Below, in pieces: positions 35,389 through 45,820 of a stretch of 64,000 nt of DNA. The stretch lies in NCBI RefSeq assembly GCF_000340215.1, contig NW_006921536.1, positions 508,886-572,885 on the forward strand. Reading direction: 5' to 3'. Position numbers and translations under genes: made by a program. The notes under the pieces were generated by a model. The model worked only from the letters and a program-made list of their open reading frames with translations. It was not told where the DNA came from and searched no databases. Within the stretch, counting starts at the first letter, position 1, and every line of letters starts with the position of its first letter. The DNA comes from Pseudocercospora fijiensis CIRAD86. Its lineage: Eukaryota > Ascomycota > Dothideomycetes > Mycosphaerellales > Mycosphaerellaceae.

Positions 35389-35399
35389 TTGCGCCCGAA

Positions 35400-36910
35400 G
35401 AACGGGACCTATACGTACTATTCTATCGAAACAACCGTACCAATTATTAAGCAAGGCCTTCTATACGGCCTATTACACTAAGTTAAGCACACTAAGCCGA
35501 TATCTACTAATTCCGCTATATCCGTATCTTAGGGGCTAACAATACATTATTAGTATCGCCCCTTACAATAGCCGGTTTATTACGAAACAACAACCGTACT
35601 ACCGCTAGCAGCGCTAGCAATAACAACGCTAGTAGCACAGTTCCCGCTAAAGTGCCTACTAAAGTGCCTCCTACTAAAGAGCCTGCCGGAGAGCCTATTA
35701 AAGAAGAACCTATAATTCTAGGTAATAATCTAGAATTGCCTATTAACGATATTCTTAACAACATTGTTAATCGACGATATAGCTAGCTAGCCTTTAGCCC
35801 CTAACTAGTAGGGAGACTCTGAGAAGCCACTTAAAACAGGCTTACTGCCCTACGTTAAGAACAATAGCTAAAGGATAACCTCCTCGAAATTCGCCGCCTT
35901 TAGGAGGCCCTAATAACTAATACTAAGTCGATAGTAGGACCTTCCTTACTATCAGTCCTAGTCTAGAAGAAGGATGCTAAACTCAAGGACTGTACCGTGT
36001 TTAACAGCTCGCCGCTCTAGTCGAAAGCAATACAACGACTACATTCGTAACTATAAGCTTAACTAACGAAACGCACTAAGGGCTCTACTAAATGACTATT
36101 CACTAGTCGTCTATGCTATATAGTATATTAACGGCGACCTAAAACGCACCTAGGATAACTATTTTAACTCCCTTAATAACTAGACTACTGTTTAGTAGCA
36201 GACCTACAAAACTATTATGCTAGACACCCTTTGAAACCCTATACTAAGGCAACAACACGCTTAGGACTAGTACCTTCGAGCTAAACAAAAGACTAATCAA
36301 TCGGCTCGCTTATTTAAGGCCTATTTAAAGACCCTCGAAGACGACCTCCCGACTAAGACTAATTCTATCTAGATCTCCGAAATACGCCCTAAATTGAGAT
36401 AGGAATTGGTCCTTAAATTGGACCGCCGCCGTGTATTTAAACAGGCCAATCTTATACGCATTTAATTTATAGTCGAAGTCGAAACTGCTAAACGAGCTGT
36501 CTAGCTCTAGTAACGACTAGAATTAAGGATTCGACCTACTAGCAACCGTAGTAACCGTAGCCGCGGAGGAAACTAAGGTTCCTACTAAGACAACAATGCT
36601 AATAATAGGAATAGTAACAACGACCGTAGAAGAAGCCGTAGCCGGCGGCTATATAGAGGAGGCCGTAATAGGGGCCGTAGAAGGGGCTCGTATCCCTATA
36701 GTACTAATCGCTCGGCTAACAATAGCGGCAATAGCTATAGCAATCCCCTAACCGGACTAAAGTGCTTCAATTGTAATAGTACTAGCTATCTACTAGGCTA
36801 ATGCGACAAACCTAAGGACTAGGCCCGAATCGACCGTACTACGGCCGAACACCGAAAGCACCTTTTAGTAGCTAACGCTACCCCTATAGGCCAACCTTCT
36901 TATTAGTCGA
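35400..36910 (+). pseudogene. gag: S3 gag
   Basis: Same order as S2 gag, with a shorter Pro-Thr-Lys repeat (about 35640-35705) and a zinc knuckle at 36763-36804 that again has Tyr for His. Stops are TAG/TAA. Confidence 0.75.
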
Positions 36911-36929
36911 AAAAAGAGTAAGCGCCGCA

Positions 36930-39900
36930 CTAACTGTTAGCCTTATACGGCGTAAGACTATCGACATTATGCTAGCTATTATACGTACCTGTCTCGTATC
37001 GGATACGTATAGGACTAACTATAAGACTAAGGTTACACTAGATCTAGGAAATTCAGTTAGTGCCCTTATTAGCTATCGCCTAGCTAAGCAATTAGACCTT
37101 CGACAACTGCCTAGAACTAACCTGCTAACCCTTGCTTAGTTTAATAACGCTCGGCACTTGACCTATAGGGCCTACTATATCTATATAGCCCTAAAGGACG
37201 ACCTCGGCAATAAGCGCCTACTAAACTTTACTACCTACGCGGTAGATATAGACAGCCTCCTATCTAATATTGTTATTAGCAACCCTGTTCTTAAGTACTA
37301 TGCTATAGTTATAGACTTAGGTAGTCAATAATAGCGATTTAGAATCGCTAGGAAAGAGGACATTAAACATATTAATATTAGCGAGTGCCCTAATAATATT
37401 AGGGTCCTATTTATTAGCAACCTAACTCTAGCTAATCCGACGGCCGACCTACTCGGTAGTAATAACGATGAACCTATACCCCCTAATAATCCTAATTAGC
37501 TTGCTCGCATACTAGAGCCTATCCGAGAGACCTATATTAATGTGTTTGAATACTACCTAGCATCGACATTACCTATATTCAAAGAGACGGATTATAAGAT
37601 TAACATTATAGAGGGCAAAGAGGTCCCCTTTAGACTACTCTACAACCTTAGTAAAAGGGAGCTTACTATATTGCGTAAGTATCTAGAGGAAAACCTAGCT
37701 AATAGCCGGATACGGTATAGTAACAGCCCTGCTAGCGCCCCTATCCTATTCGTACTAAAGAAGGATAGTAGCCTGCGCCTATATGTTAATTACCGCGGAC
37801 TTAATGCTATTACTATTAAAGACCGCTGTCTACTTCCGCTTATTAATAAGACTCTCGATCGCCTTTCTAGTACCTACTACTATACTATATTAGACATTAA
37901 GGACGCCTATTACCGCATCTATATTCGCAAGGGCGATAAATGGAAGACAGCCTTTCGTACTCGCTATAGCTATTTTAAGTACTTAGTTATACTATTTAGG
38001 CTAGCTAATGCCCCTACTACATTCTAGTCCTATATCAATCGGGCCCTATTAGGCCTATTAGATTACCTCTATATAGTTTACCTAGATAACATCCTAGTTT
38101 ACATATACTCTCCGGATATTGCGGAACACTAGGCTATAGTCCGTAAGGTACTCGATCGCCTAAGGGCCTATAGCTTGTATTGCAAGCCTTCTAAATGCAC
38201 CTTTGCTACTAAAGAGGTATTATTCCTCGGCTTCCTCGTATTAACTAAGGGTATTAAGGCTAATCCTAATCGGATTAAAACCATTACTAAATAGCCTGTT
38301 CCTACGTCAATTAAGGAGCTATAGTCGTTCCTCGGTTTTGCTAACTTCTATCGCCGATTTATTAAGGGCTATTCGAGGCATGTAATGCTACTAACTAAGC
38401 TTACTAAAACTAAGGCTAACCTAACTAGAGAGTTCAAATAGACTAATAGAGTATAAGCCGCTTTTGACGGTTTAAAGAAGCGCTTTACTAAAGTCCCCTT
38501 ATTGCACTATTTTGTACTAAGCAAACAGATCCGTATTGAGACTAACGCTTTACAGTTTGCTATATTAGCTATTATATTATAACAGGCTAATAACAATTAC
38601 TAGCACCCGATTGCCTTCTTCTCGAGGAAGATAATTAATGCTAAGCGTCGCTACGAGACCTACGAGTAAGAGCTCCTAGCTATTATCGAGGCCTTTAAGT
38701 ACTAGAGGCACTACCTCAATAGGGCTTAATATACAATACAGGTCTATACAGACTACAACAACCTCCGTAGTATTACTAAGGTTACTAGGGTTACAGGTCG
38801 ATAGGCTAGATAGGCCGTCTACCTCGCCGGGTTTGATTTTAATATATTATACCGGCTAGGCGTAAGTAACCCTACCGATAGCCTATCGAGGCGACCTAAT
38901 TACGATAGCGAGACCTAACATATCAATTCTTTGTTTCTAACCCTATAGCACAAGATTGCTATAGCCCGTATTATTAATAAGTACGCGTAGGATAAGCGGC
39001 TTACCGGACTCCGCGACGGCTTAAAGTATATTAATGCTCTTGCTATATTAATAGTGCGTATTAAGGCAAGAGCTAAGGACATAGATAGGAGAAGTTATAA
39101 TAACTCCCTAGTCGATATCGCTATATATAGTAATAGCGATTAAAGCACTAATACAGTTAATCCGGCTACTAGTACTATTAGATGCATATAATGCGTACCT
39201 CGTTTAATAGCGAGGGTGCTACTAAATAACCTTATAAATAGGGATAGTTAATCGTTTATAGATAAGCTATTACGTACTTAGTAGAGGGACGCCTTTGCTA
39301 CTAAACGTATCGATAAGCTTGTAAGTAGGCGAACGACTCGATCTAGTAAGAGTAACTAGTCGATCGATAACAAAGGTTATTTAAAGTTTAAGGGCAGATA
39401 CTATGTCCCCGCTAAACATTCGATCCGACAAGAACTTCTTAAGCGATACTATAATAGTAAGCTTGCCGGTTACTATAGCACAGAGAGGTCGCACGAGCTA
39501 CTATCGCGCACATACTACTAGCTAAATAGTAAGCGGGACATAAAGGACTACGTAAACACGTACGCCGTATGTTAACGTATTAAGGTACTAAAGCATTAGC
39601 CTTTTAGCGAGTTGTCCTTATTGCCAATCCCTTACAAGCCATTTGTAGAGCTTACAATAGATTTTATTATAGGTCTTCCCCCTACTAAGCGAAGAGGAAG
39701 CAAAGACATCTTTAACGCTATCCTAGTCGTTATAGACCGGTTTACTAAGGGCGCTCGATATATCCCGGCGCGGAAAGATTAGACTGCTATTAATATAGCA
39801 GAAGCGCTATAGAACAACATCTTCTATACCTATTAGGGGACCCCTAAAGGGATAGTCTCTAACCGAGGCTCGACATTTATATCTTATTATTAGAGTGAGA

Positions 39901-40548
39901 TTTGCCTATAGCTAAGACTCAAGCATCGCCTATCTATAGCATTCTATCTACAAACAGATAGTTAAACCGAAAGGCAGAATGCTACGCTATAGCAGTACCT
40001 GCGCAGCTACATTAATAAGAACCCTAATAACTAGGTCAATCTCCTATAGCCTATAGAATTCGTATACAATAACAGTATATACTTATCTACTAAGGTTTCA
40101 CTATATATAGCTATAATAGGCTAGAACGCCGCCTTACTATAAGACCCATTTACCTCGCTCGAGGCTAAGCGTAAGGAAAGGGAAGCGCGTTAAGTACTAA
40201 TACCTAAGACGCTAGCGGCTATTAAGAGGGTTTAAAAGATGCGAGAAATTCACGCAATAATAGCTAACAAACTAGCAAAGGCCTAGGCCTATTAGAAGGC
40301 CTACTATAACAAACACTATACGCTAATAACCTTCAAACAAGGCGACATAGTTATACTTAGTACGAAGAACCTCCGCATCCGCAAACACCTATTACCTAAT
40401 AGCAAAACACGCCCTAAACTAGCACTAAGGTACATTAGTCCATTCCGCATTCGAGAAGTTAAGGGCTCCTCCGTATAGGCCTATTAGTTGTAGCTTCCTC
40501 CTTATTATACTATCTATAACACCTTCTATATATCCCTCCTTAAGCTAT
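36930..40548 (+). pseudogene. pol: S3 pol, cut at the C-terminus by G4
   Basis: Protease near 37000-37330 (LDLGNS). RT at 37510-38330, with a 161-codon open stretch (37542-38027) that runs further than in S2 because Trp at DKWKTAF is kept; YxDD box at 38076-38099 reads Y-L-D-N. RNase H is at about 38530-38900 and integrase at about 39300-40250, with DRFTKGARYIP near 39747 intact. The segment 38950-39130 differs strongly from S1 and S2, so S3 belongs to another subfamily. It ends at 40548 where the G4 LTR starts. Confidence 0.85.
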
Positions 40549-40783
40549 TAAAGGACGGAAACTAATACTACTACTACTACTAGTAGTAATAGTATAGGCT
40601 ACCGAGGGTAATATAACCTATAGCAATATAGGCAGCTATGTTTAGCATAATAGGATAATAAGACGGTTGCTTAGGCTAATAACTAGAGCCCTATAATATA
40701 GGCATTATAGAAGTGTAATATAAACAATATGCTATACGAGGTTAGTGCTCTATCTATAATGCAGAAGGAGGCCTCTTATATAG
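40549..40783 (-). repeat. 3' LTR of G4, outer part
   Basis: Reverse complement of the G LTR from its end (TAAAGGACGG at 40549) up to the LINE insertion. Together with 45678-45722 it makes exactly 280 bp. Confidence 0.85.
40769..40783. repeat. Target-site duplication of the LINE, left
   Basis: AGGCCTCTTATATAG, identical to 45663-45677. Confidence 0.85.
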
Positions 40784-41050
40784 ATAGATAGATATTTCAT
40801 TTGCCTATTGTAGTGCCTTTCGGCCTATGCAGGTCTGTTTCTATGTATTGTTTTAGGTAGGAAACTAACTTAGTTAGTAAAAACCTCCCTCCTGTCCTAT
40901 TTATAAGTGTTAATCTTCCTCGTTTCCTTGTTTTCCTTCCTCTAGGGTATACTAGTGTTATAGTTGTTACCCTCTAACTACCTTGCCTACTGCCCTACCC
41001 TTCTTTCCCCCTCTTCTTCCCTCTTTCTTATCTACTCCTTAGTTTCCCTT
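40784..41050 (-). other. LINE 3' region and tail
   Basis: Downstream of ORF2 on the - strand; ends ATCTATCTATCTAT at 40784-40795 next to the duplication. C/T-rich on the + strand with no frame that I can follow. Confidence 0.5.
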
Positions 41051-44000
41051 GCTAGTGCGAATTGTTGTATAAATCCCTGTTTAATAATCTACTTTACTAT
41101 CCTCTTTAGGTCTTCTTTGCTCTAGATTAGCTTGTCGTATTCCCTTTCTATTACTTTTAGTCTCTAATTACTTCTGCCTTCTAACTATTAAGGGCAGACT
41201 AGTAGTATATACTTAGGGTTCTAAGATTGGTAGCTATATTAGTAAGCCCTGCTTTCAATTCCTAGGACGTTTCTTCTAAATAGGTAAGATCTGAGTCTAA
41301 TGTGTTTAGATCTGATTTGGATAGCTAGGCTTGCCTCGGCCCTGTTTAGGTCCTTATAGAGCTAGTAGTTGTGTTAACCAAATTTGATTAGTACCTTTAG
41401 GGTTCCTAGTCTAACTTGTATTTTGTTCTATTCCTACTCCTATAGGTATCTAGCAATTGATTCTACTAGGCTTTGTTTCTCTCCCTTTAGCTTGTCTTCC
41501 TTTAGCTTTATGTTTAGTCCCTAAAGCTCTTTCTCTAGTATTTCCCTTATTAAGACTCTATATTGCTCTAGGTCTTTGACTTTCTAGGGAGTTATTTATA
41601 GTCTGTCTCGCCTCCTAGTCCTAATATACTAGGCTTTTATCTTGTCTAGTGCCTTTTAGATAGTCTATTAGGCTAGGTATTCTATTATCTTTGCTGTATA
41701 TTAGTATCTTAGTCCCTTAAAGTATTGTTTGACTAGTAGGATCCCTAATTCTATTTCTACTACCCTTGTTAGTATAGTTTTGTATGCTCCTAGGATTTTC
41801 TTTAGGCTTTAGGTTTGGGACCTACTAACTAGTTGCTTAATCCTCTTTAGTGTTTTCTCCTAGGCTGTCTATATCTGTGCTCTATATAGCATTGCTAGCT
41901 TAACAATTGCTTTGTATATAACTTTAGCTTTCTCGAATGTAGCCCCCTATATAGAGGCTATAAGCCTATTAATAGATTGCATATTAGCATCTGCCCTCTG
42001 CTTTGCCTTCTTTACTTATAGTCCCTAATTCAGTTTCGGATCTAGCTAGATCCCTAGTACCCTAAGCTCTGCTAATAGTTAGGTTTTAAAGCCTTAGATA
42101 GTAATTGATTGCTTTATATTATAGGTTGATTTAGCCTTACTAAAGTGGATAAGCTAGTACTTTTCTAGGGCGAATTTTGCTCTATATCTCCTTACCTATT
42201 TTTTATACTCCTAGTGCTTCTCTTCTAGGATCTTGCAGTTGGTTTCTATTGTCTTAGACTAGGCTAGGATGTTTGTGTTATCTACAAACCCTAATACTAA
42301 TATGTTTTTTAATTCTAGGAGTAGGAGTAGGTCTACTATAAAGATAAGGAAGAGGATTAGGGAGAGTGTTAATCCTTAGGGGATTCCCTTTTTAGTTAGT
42401 ATTAGGTCTAATTTGAATTTGCCTAGAATAAGCTATATTAATCTTTCCTATAGGAAGGACTAGGTAAATTAGACTATCTAGTTTAGTATAGCTTTCTGTT
42501 TAAGTATATATAGGAGCCTTTTATAGGAGACATTATTAAAGGCTCCTAAGATATTAAGGGAGAGGAGGGTTACTACCTAGTTTTAACTATAGTACTAGAT
42601 ATGCTTAATCTGTTCTATAATTAGTTCTATAGCTATTAGTGTTAACCTCTTCTTTCTTCCTCCTATCTAGCCTTTAGGAAGGATGTTCCTTTCCTCGGCA
42701 AAGGTTATTAGCCTTTTAGCGACAATTTTTTCTAGCACCTTACCTATTATATTAAGTAGGGCTATTAGTCTATAGGCCTTAAGCTGTATATAGTCTTCCT
42801 TTTAGGGCTTCCTTAGCACTACTGTTAGGGACTTCCTAAATAGTCTTAGGTAGTGTCCTAGTACTAGGCTTTGTAAAAAGATATTAGCTAGTGCTAGGGC
42901 TAGCCCCTTCCTATATACTTTTAGAAGTTTGTTATAGATCTTGTCTTCTCCTAATGCCTTATTGCCTAGAATTTTCTTTAGGATCCTTTCAATAGTTTCG
43001 GGCTTAACCTAGGTGTCTCTTAGTATGCCTAGTAGTAGAGTCTCTTATTCTTTCTCCTCTATGTCTAATAGGTCTGCTTATACTTTTCTATAGAAGAAGT
43101 GTTGGCCTAGGGCTCTTGCTTTCCCTTCTATTGTAGTCTACCTTTGTCCTTGTTAGTCTATAATGTCCGGGAATTGTAGTAGTATATCCTTATCCTGTTT
43201 AGGTCTCCTTGCCTATTTAGCTATCCTCTATATCTCCTCTAGTTTCTTTGTAATTATTCCTATTATAGATCTCTATTCTTATATCTTGTCTTTCTTAATC
43301 TAGATCTTCTTTTCCTAGTAGGCTTTGTTATAGTTGTCCTATGCTTCCTAGGTGTAGGTTTGTATCTACTGCCTCCTAGCCTTCCTTACTACTTTAACCT
43401 TCCTTATATACTTACTAGTCTAGTATAGTTACTAGTATAGTGAATGTTTCTTTGCTAAGGTATGCTTTCTAGCTACCTATTTCAGGATTCCTATTAGTTC
43501 TTCTACTACCTTATTAATGTCCTCTAGCCTTAGTAGGTACTTTATTAAGAGTTCCTCTAGTTTTAGGTCCCTTTCTAGTTCCTCCCTAATCCTACCCTAT
43601 TAGGTACCTTTCTAGTTAAGCTTCTCCTCTAGTTCCCTTTCCTAATTGGCTTAGACATTTAGCTTAATCTATACCGGGAAGTGGTCTAATAATTCTTCTA
43701 GTTCCTAGTTAACCCTATATCTTGTAATCCTGTTCCTAATCTAATATAATGCAAAGTATAGGTCTAGTATGCTACTGCTTCCTCTTACCTCCTAAGTAAT
43801 TAGTCCCTTTAGGGTAACAATTTCTATTCCTTCCCTCTCTAATATATTAATTAGTCTTCCTACTAGGAAGTGGTAAGCTAGGGTAAAGTCTAAGCCCTAG
43901 AGGGGGTAGTAGAGGTTGAAATCCCTAAGTAGGATTTAGTAGGTGTTCCCCTAGATAACTCTAGGTAGTCTTTCTAGGGTTTTCAGTTAGGTACTGCTTC

Positions 44001-44345
44001 TTAAGTCTAGTAGTAGGTTATATATATAGTAGACTTAGAGTATACCTTAGGATGTCTCTACTTAAACTAATATTAGGTCCCTATCTTCCTATAGTATAGC
44101 CTACTAGGTTTCTGTATCTATCTCCTTGCTAATGTAGATGCATATCCTTAGGGCTCCCTAGTTGTAGATAATTAGGTAGTATCTTAGGTCTTTAACTGTT
44201 GCTAGTCTCTTTATATATAGGTTGAGCTAGGGCTCTTAGATTGCAATAATATAATATTCTTTTAGGTTTAGTGCTTAAAGGAAGCTCCTCTATACCTTAT
44301 CTTTGCTCTTGTTAACATTATACTATATAATATTTAGTAATGTTG
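41050..44345 (-). pseudogene. LINE ORF2: AP-type endonuclease and reverse transcriptase
   Basis: Reading on the - strand: a start-proximal YNVNKSKD block near 44320, as in fungal LINEs. The endonuclease of the exonuclease-endonuclease-phosphatase fold has an EP-W/stop-LN motif at about 44225-44250, RDFNLYYP near 43915 (expected GDFNxHHP) and an LDLYFA then DHFPV block near 43750-43690. The RT (about 42950-42000) has KGIP-stop-GLTLSLILFLIF near 42340-42395 (expected G-PQGSPLSPILF) and the catalytic FVDN at 42276-42287 (expected FVDD, second Asp lost). After this comes about 1 kb of less distinctive frame. The protein would nick target DNA and prime reverse transcription there. Dead through TAG/TAA. 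Confidence 0.8.
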
Positions 44346-44419
44346 CAATGTTTATTAGGTTTCATCTATATTATTTCCCTGTGAGTTTTCCTTTAGTCTT
44401 CCCTTACTTTAGACTAATA

Positions 44420-45640
44420 TTTGACTAAGCTTTGTCTACCCTGCTTCCTTTCCTATAATATTAAGGTATCTTAGTCTCCCTAGTTGCTAGTGACTCTCTT
44501 GTGCTAGTAAGGCCCTAAATGTGAACCTATTATCTTATCTAGACCTCTTTTGTAGCACTTAGCTAGGTTGCTTCTGCACCTAGCTGCCCTAGCTTGTTAT
44601 GTATCTTTTTAGTATATTGATTCTAGCTTCCTTTGCCTTCCTAGCTGCCTATATTCTTACTAGGCATTCCTTCGCCTAAGAGGGGTGTCTTTTAGTGCAG
44701 TATGTATATCTTACTTCTCCCTTATATACTTTGCATTCTTTAACCTAGTAATCCCCTATACAATATAAGTAGGTATTAGTTGTCTTTATGCACTTAGCTA
44801 CTAAGTGTCTATAGTATTGACATTTAAAGCACTACATTATCCTATAGTTGCTTCTATATATCTCTGTTTCTAATCTTTTAAAGTCCTAGAACAACCCCTA
44901 GTCTAGCACTATATTAGCTTGCTCTATACTCCCTACCTAGATAATTAGGGAAGACTGCTTCTTAGTCTCTTCGATTTTCCTTTTAATCTATGCTACTTTT
45001 GTAATCTTTAGGCCTAGGTATATAGCTTGGTTTTGTCTCTATAGGCTCTTAATATCCTATTCTTCCTTAAAGCTTCTTATTATACTATAGGCTATAATTA
45101 TGAATTGCTATTAGGAGACCTTTACTATTTTCCCTATCTTAGTTGTCTATTCTTTTTGTGTTTCTAGCTTCTTTTTGTCCTACTCTTATACTATAAATAG
45201 CTTAATTACCCCTTTACCTTCGTTCCTAGCCCTAATTACCTCTTTAACTGCAATTCTTTCTACAATCTCTTTCTCTATAAGTCCTTAGATTTCCTTTTGC
45301 TCCTATAGGTCCGTAATATAGACTCTAACTACTGTCCTCGGGGGTTTTAGCGCCTCCTAACTAGCTACTACTGCCTAGGTGCGGTGGTTTAGGCTTGTCT
45401 CCTATTGTTTCTTCGTAATCTTTACTGCGACTATATTAGCTACCTTTATAATTACGTAGCTTGCCTAGTTATAGATTGCTTTTAGTCCTCTAAGGAGTTC
45501 TAAGATTATTATCCTATATGCCCTCTTAGGGGTTCTTCTATCTTCCGCCTTTAGTACCTCCTCTACCCTAGTATATAGTGCTTTCTATTCGTCCTCCCTT
45601 CCTTCTTAACTGTCTTCCCTTCGTCTCTAATTGTTCGCTA
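44420..45640 (-). pseudogene. LINE ORF1: Gag-like protein with zinc knuckle
   Basis: On the - strand the second half holds CFKCQYYRHLVAKC (about 44800-44841), a C-x2-C-x4-H-x4-C knuckle with all four ligands kept. A further Cys/His-containing stretch (YLYC...KEC...YCTKRH, about 44770-44700) follows. Upstream is Lys/Glu-rich and helical-looking. It probably binds the element RNA. The start codon is not identified. Confidence 0.7.
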
Positions 45641-45662
45641 CTATCGGTTGTTTTCACTAATT

Positions 45663-45677
45663 AGGCCTCTTATATAG
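45663..45677. repeat. Target-site duplication of the LINE, right
   Basis: AGGCCTCTTATATAG, identical to 40769-40783. Confidence 0.85.
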
Positions 45678-45722
45678 GCTTAAAACTCAGCCTAGGTATA
45701 TAGGGCCGGTTACTAGCTAATA
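45678..45722 (-). repeat. 3' LTR of G4, inner part
   Basis: The first 45 bases of the G LTR on the - strand (TATTAGC at 45722), preceded by the purine tract at 45723-45736 and the inverted repeat at 45737-45754. Confidence 0.85.
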
Positions 45723-45736
45723 TCCCTCCCTTTCTT

Positions 45737-45754
45737 CGTGTCTAACTAGATACG
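45737..45754. repeat. Inverted repeat next to polypurine tract, G4
   Basis: CGTGTCTAAC...GATACG on the + strand: same 18-bp hairpin as in G2 with one TG/TA change. Confidence 0.75.
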
Positions 45755-45820
45755 CTTTACATTGTGCGCTTAAAACAAACAGTTATATAGTAACCTTAGG
45801 CATCTTAGCTAAGGCTATTT

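Larger units (their letters stand above)
29692..40548 (+). mobile_element. S2-S3 tandem dimer of Gypsy element S
   Basis: Two S bodies in the same orientation joined by one LTR (35100-35388). The left end is inside an S LTR and abuts the 3' LTR of G1; the right end is in the S3 region after integrase and abuts the 3' LTR of G4. Both ends are therefore cut by G insertions in opposite orientation, and the missing outer parts should lie beyond the outer ends of G1 and G4. Confidence 0.85.
40784..45662 (-). mobile_element. LINE (Tad1/I-like non-LTR retrotransposon), 4.9 kb
   Basis: Inserted in the G4 3' LTR with a 15-bp target-site duplication. Order on the - strand: ORF1 with zinc knuckle, ORF2 with endonuclease then RT, 3' region, and a 3' end of short ATCT repeats in place of poly-A. 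Near full length for the class. CpG is much rarer and TpG more common than in the neighbouring Gypsy elements. Confidence 0.85.

Noticed and set aside
29413..40783. Large DNA transposon with inverted terminal repeats around the S dimer
   Set aside because: The inverted ends are 3' LTRs of G1 and G4 with their own purine tracts and bodies outside; the symmetry comes from two opposite insertions.
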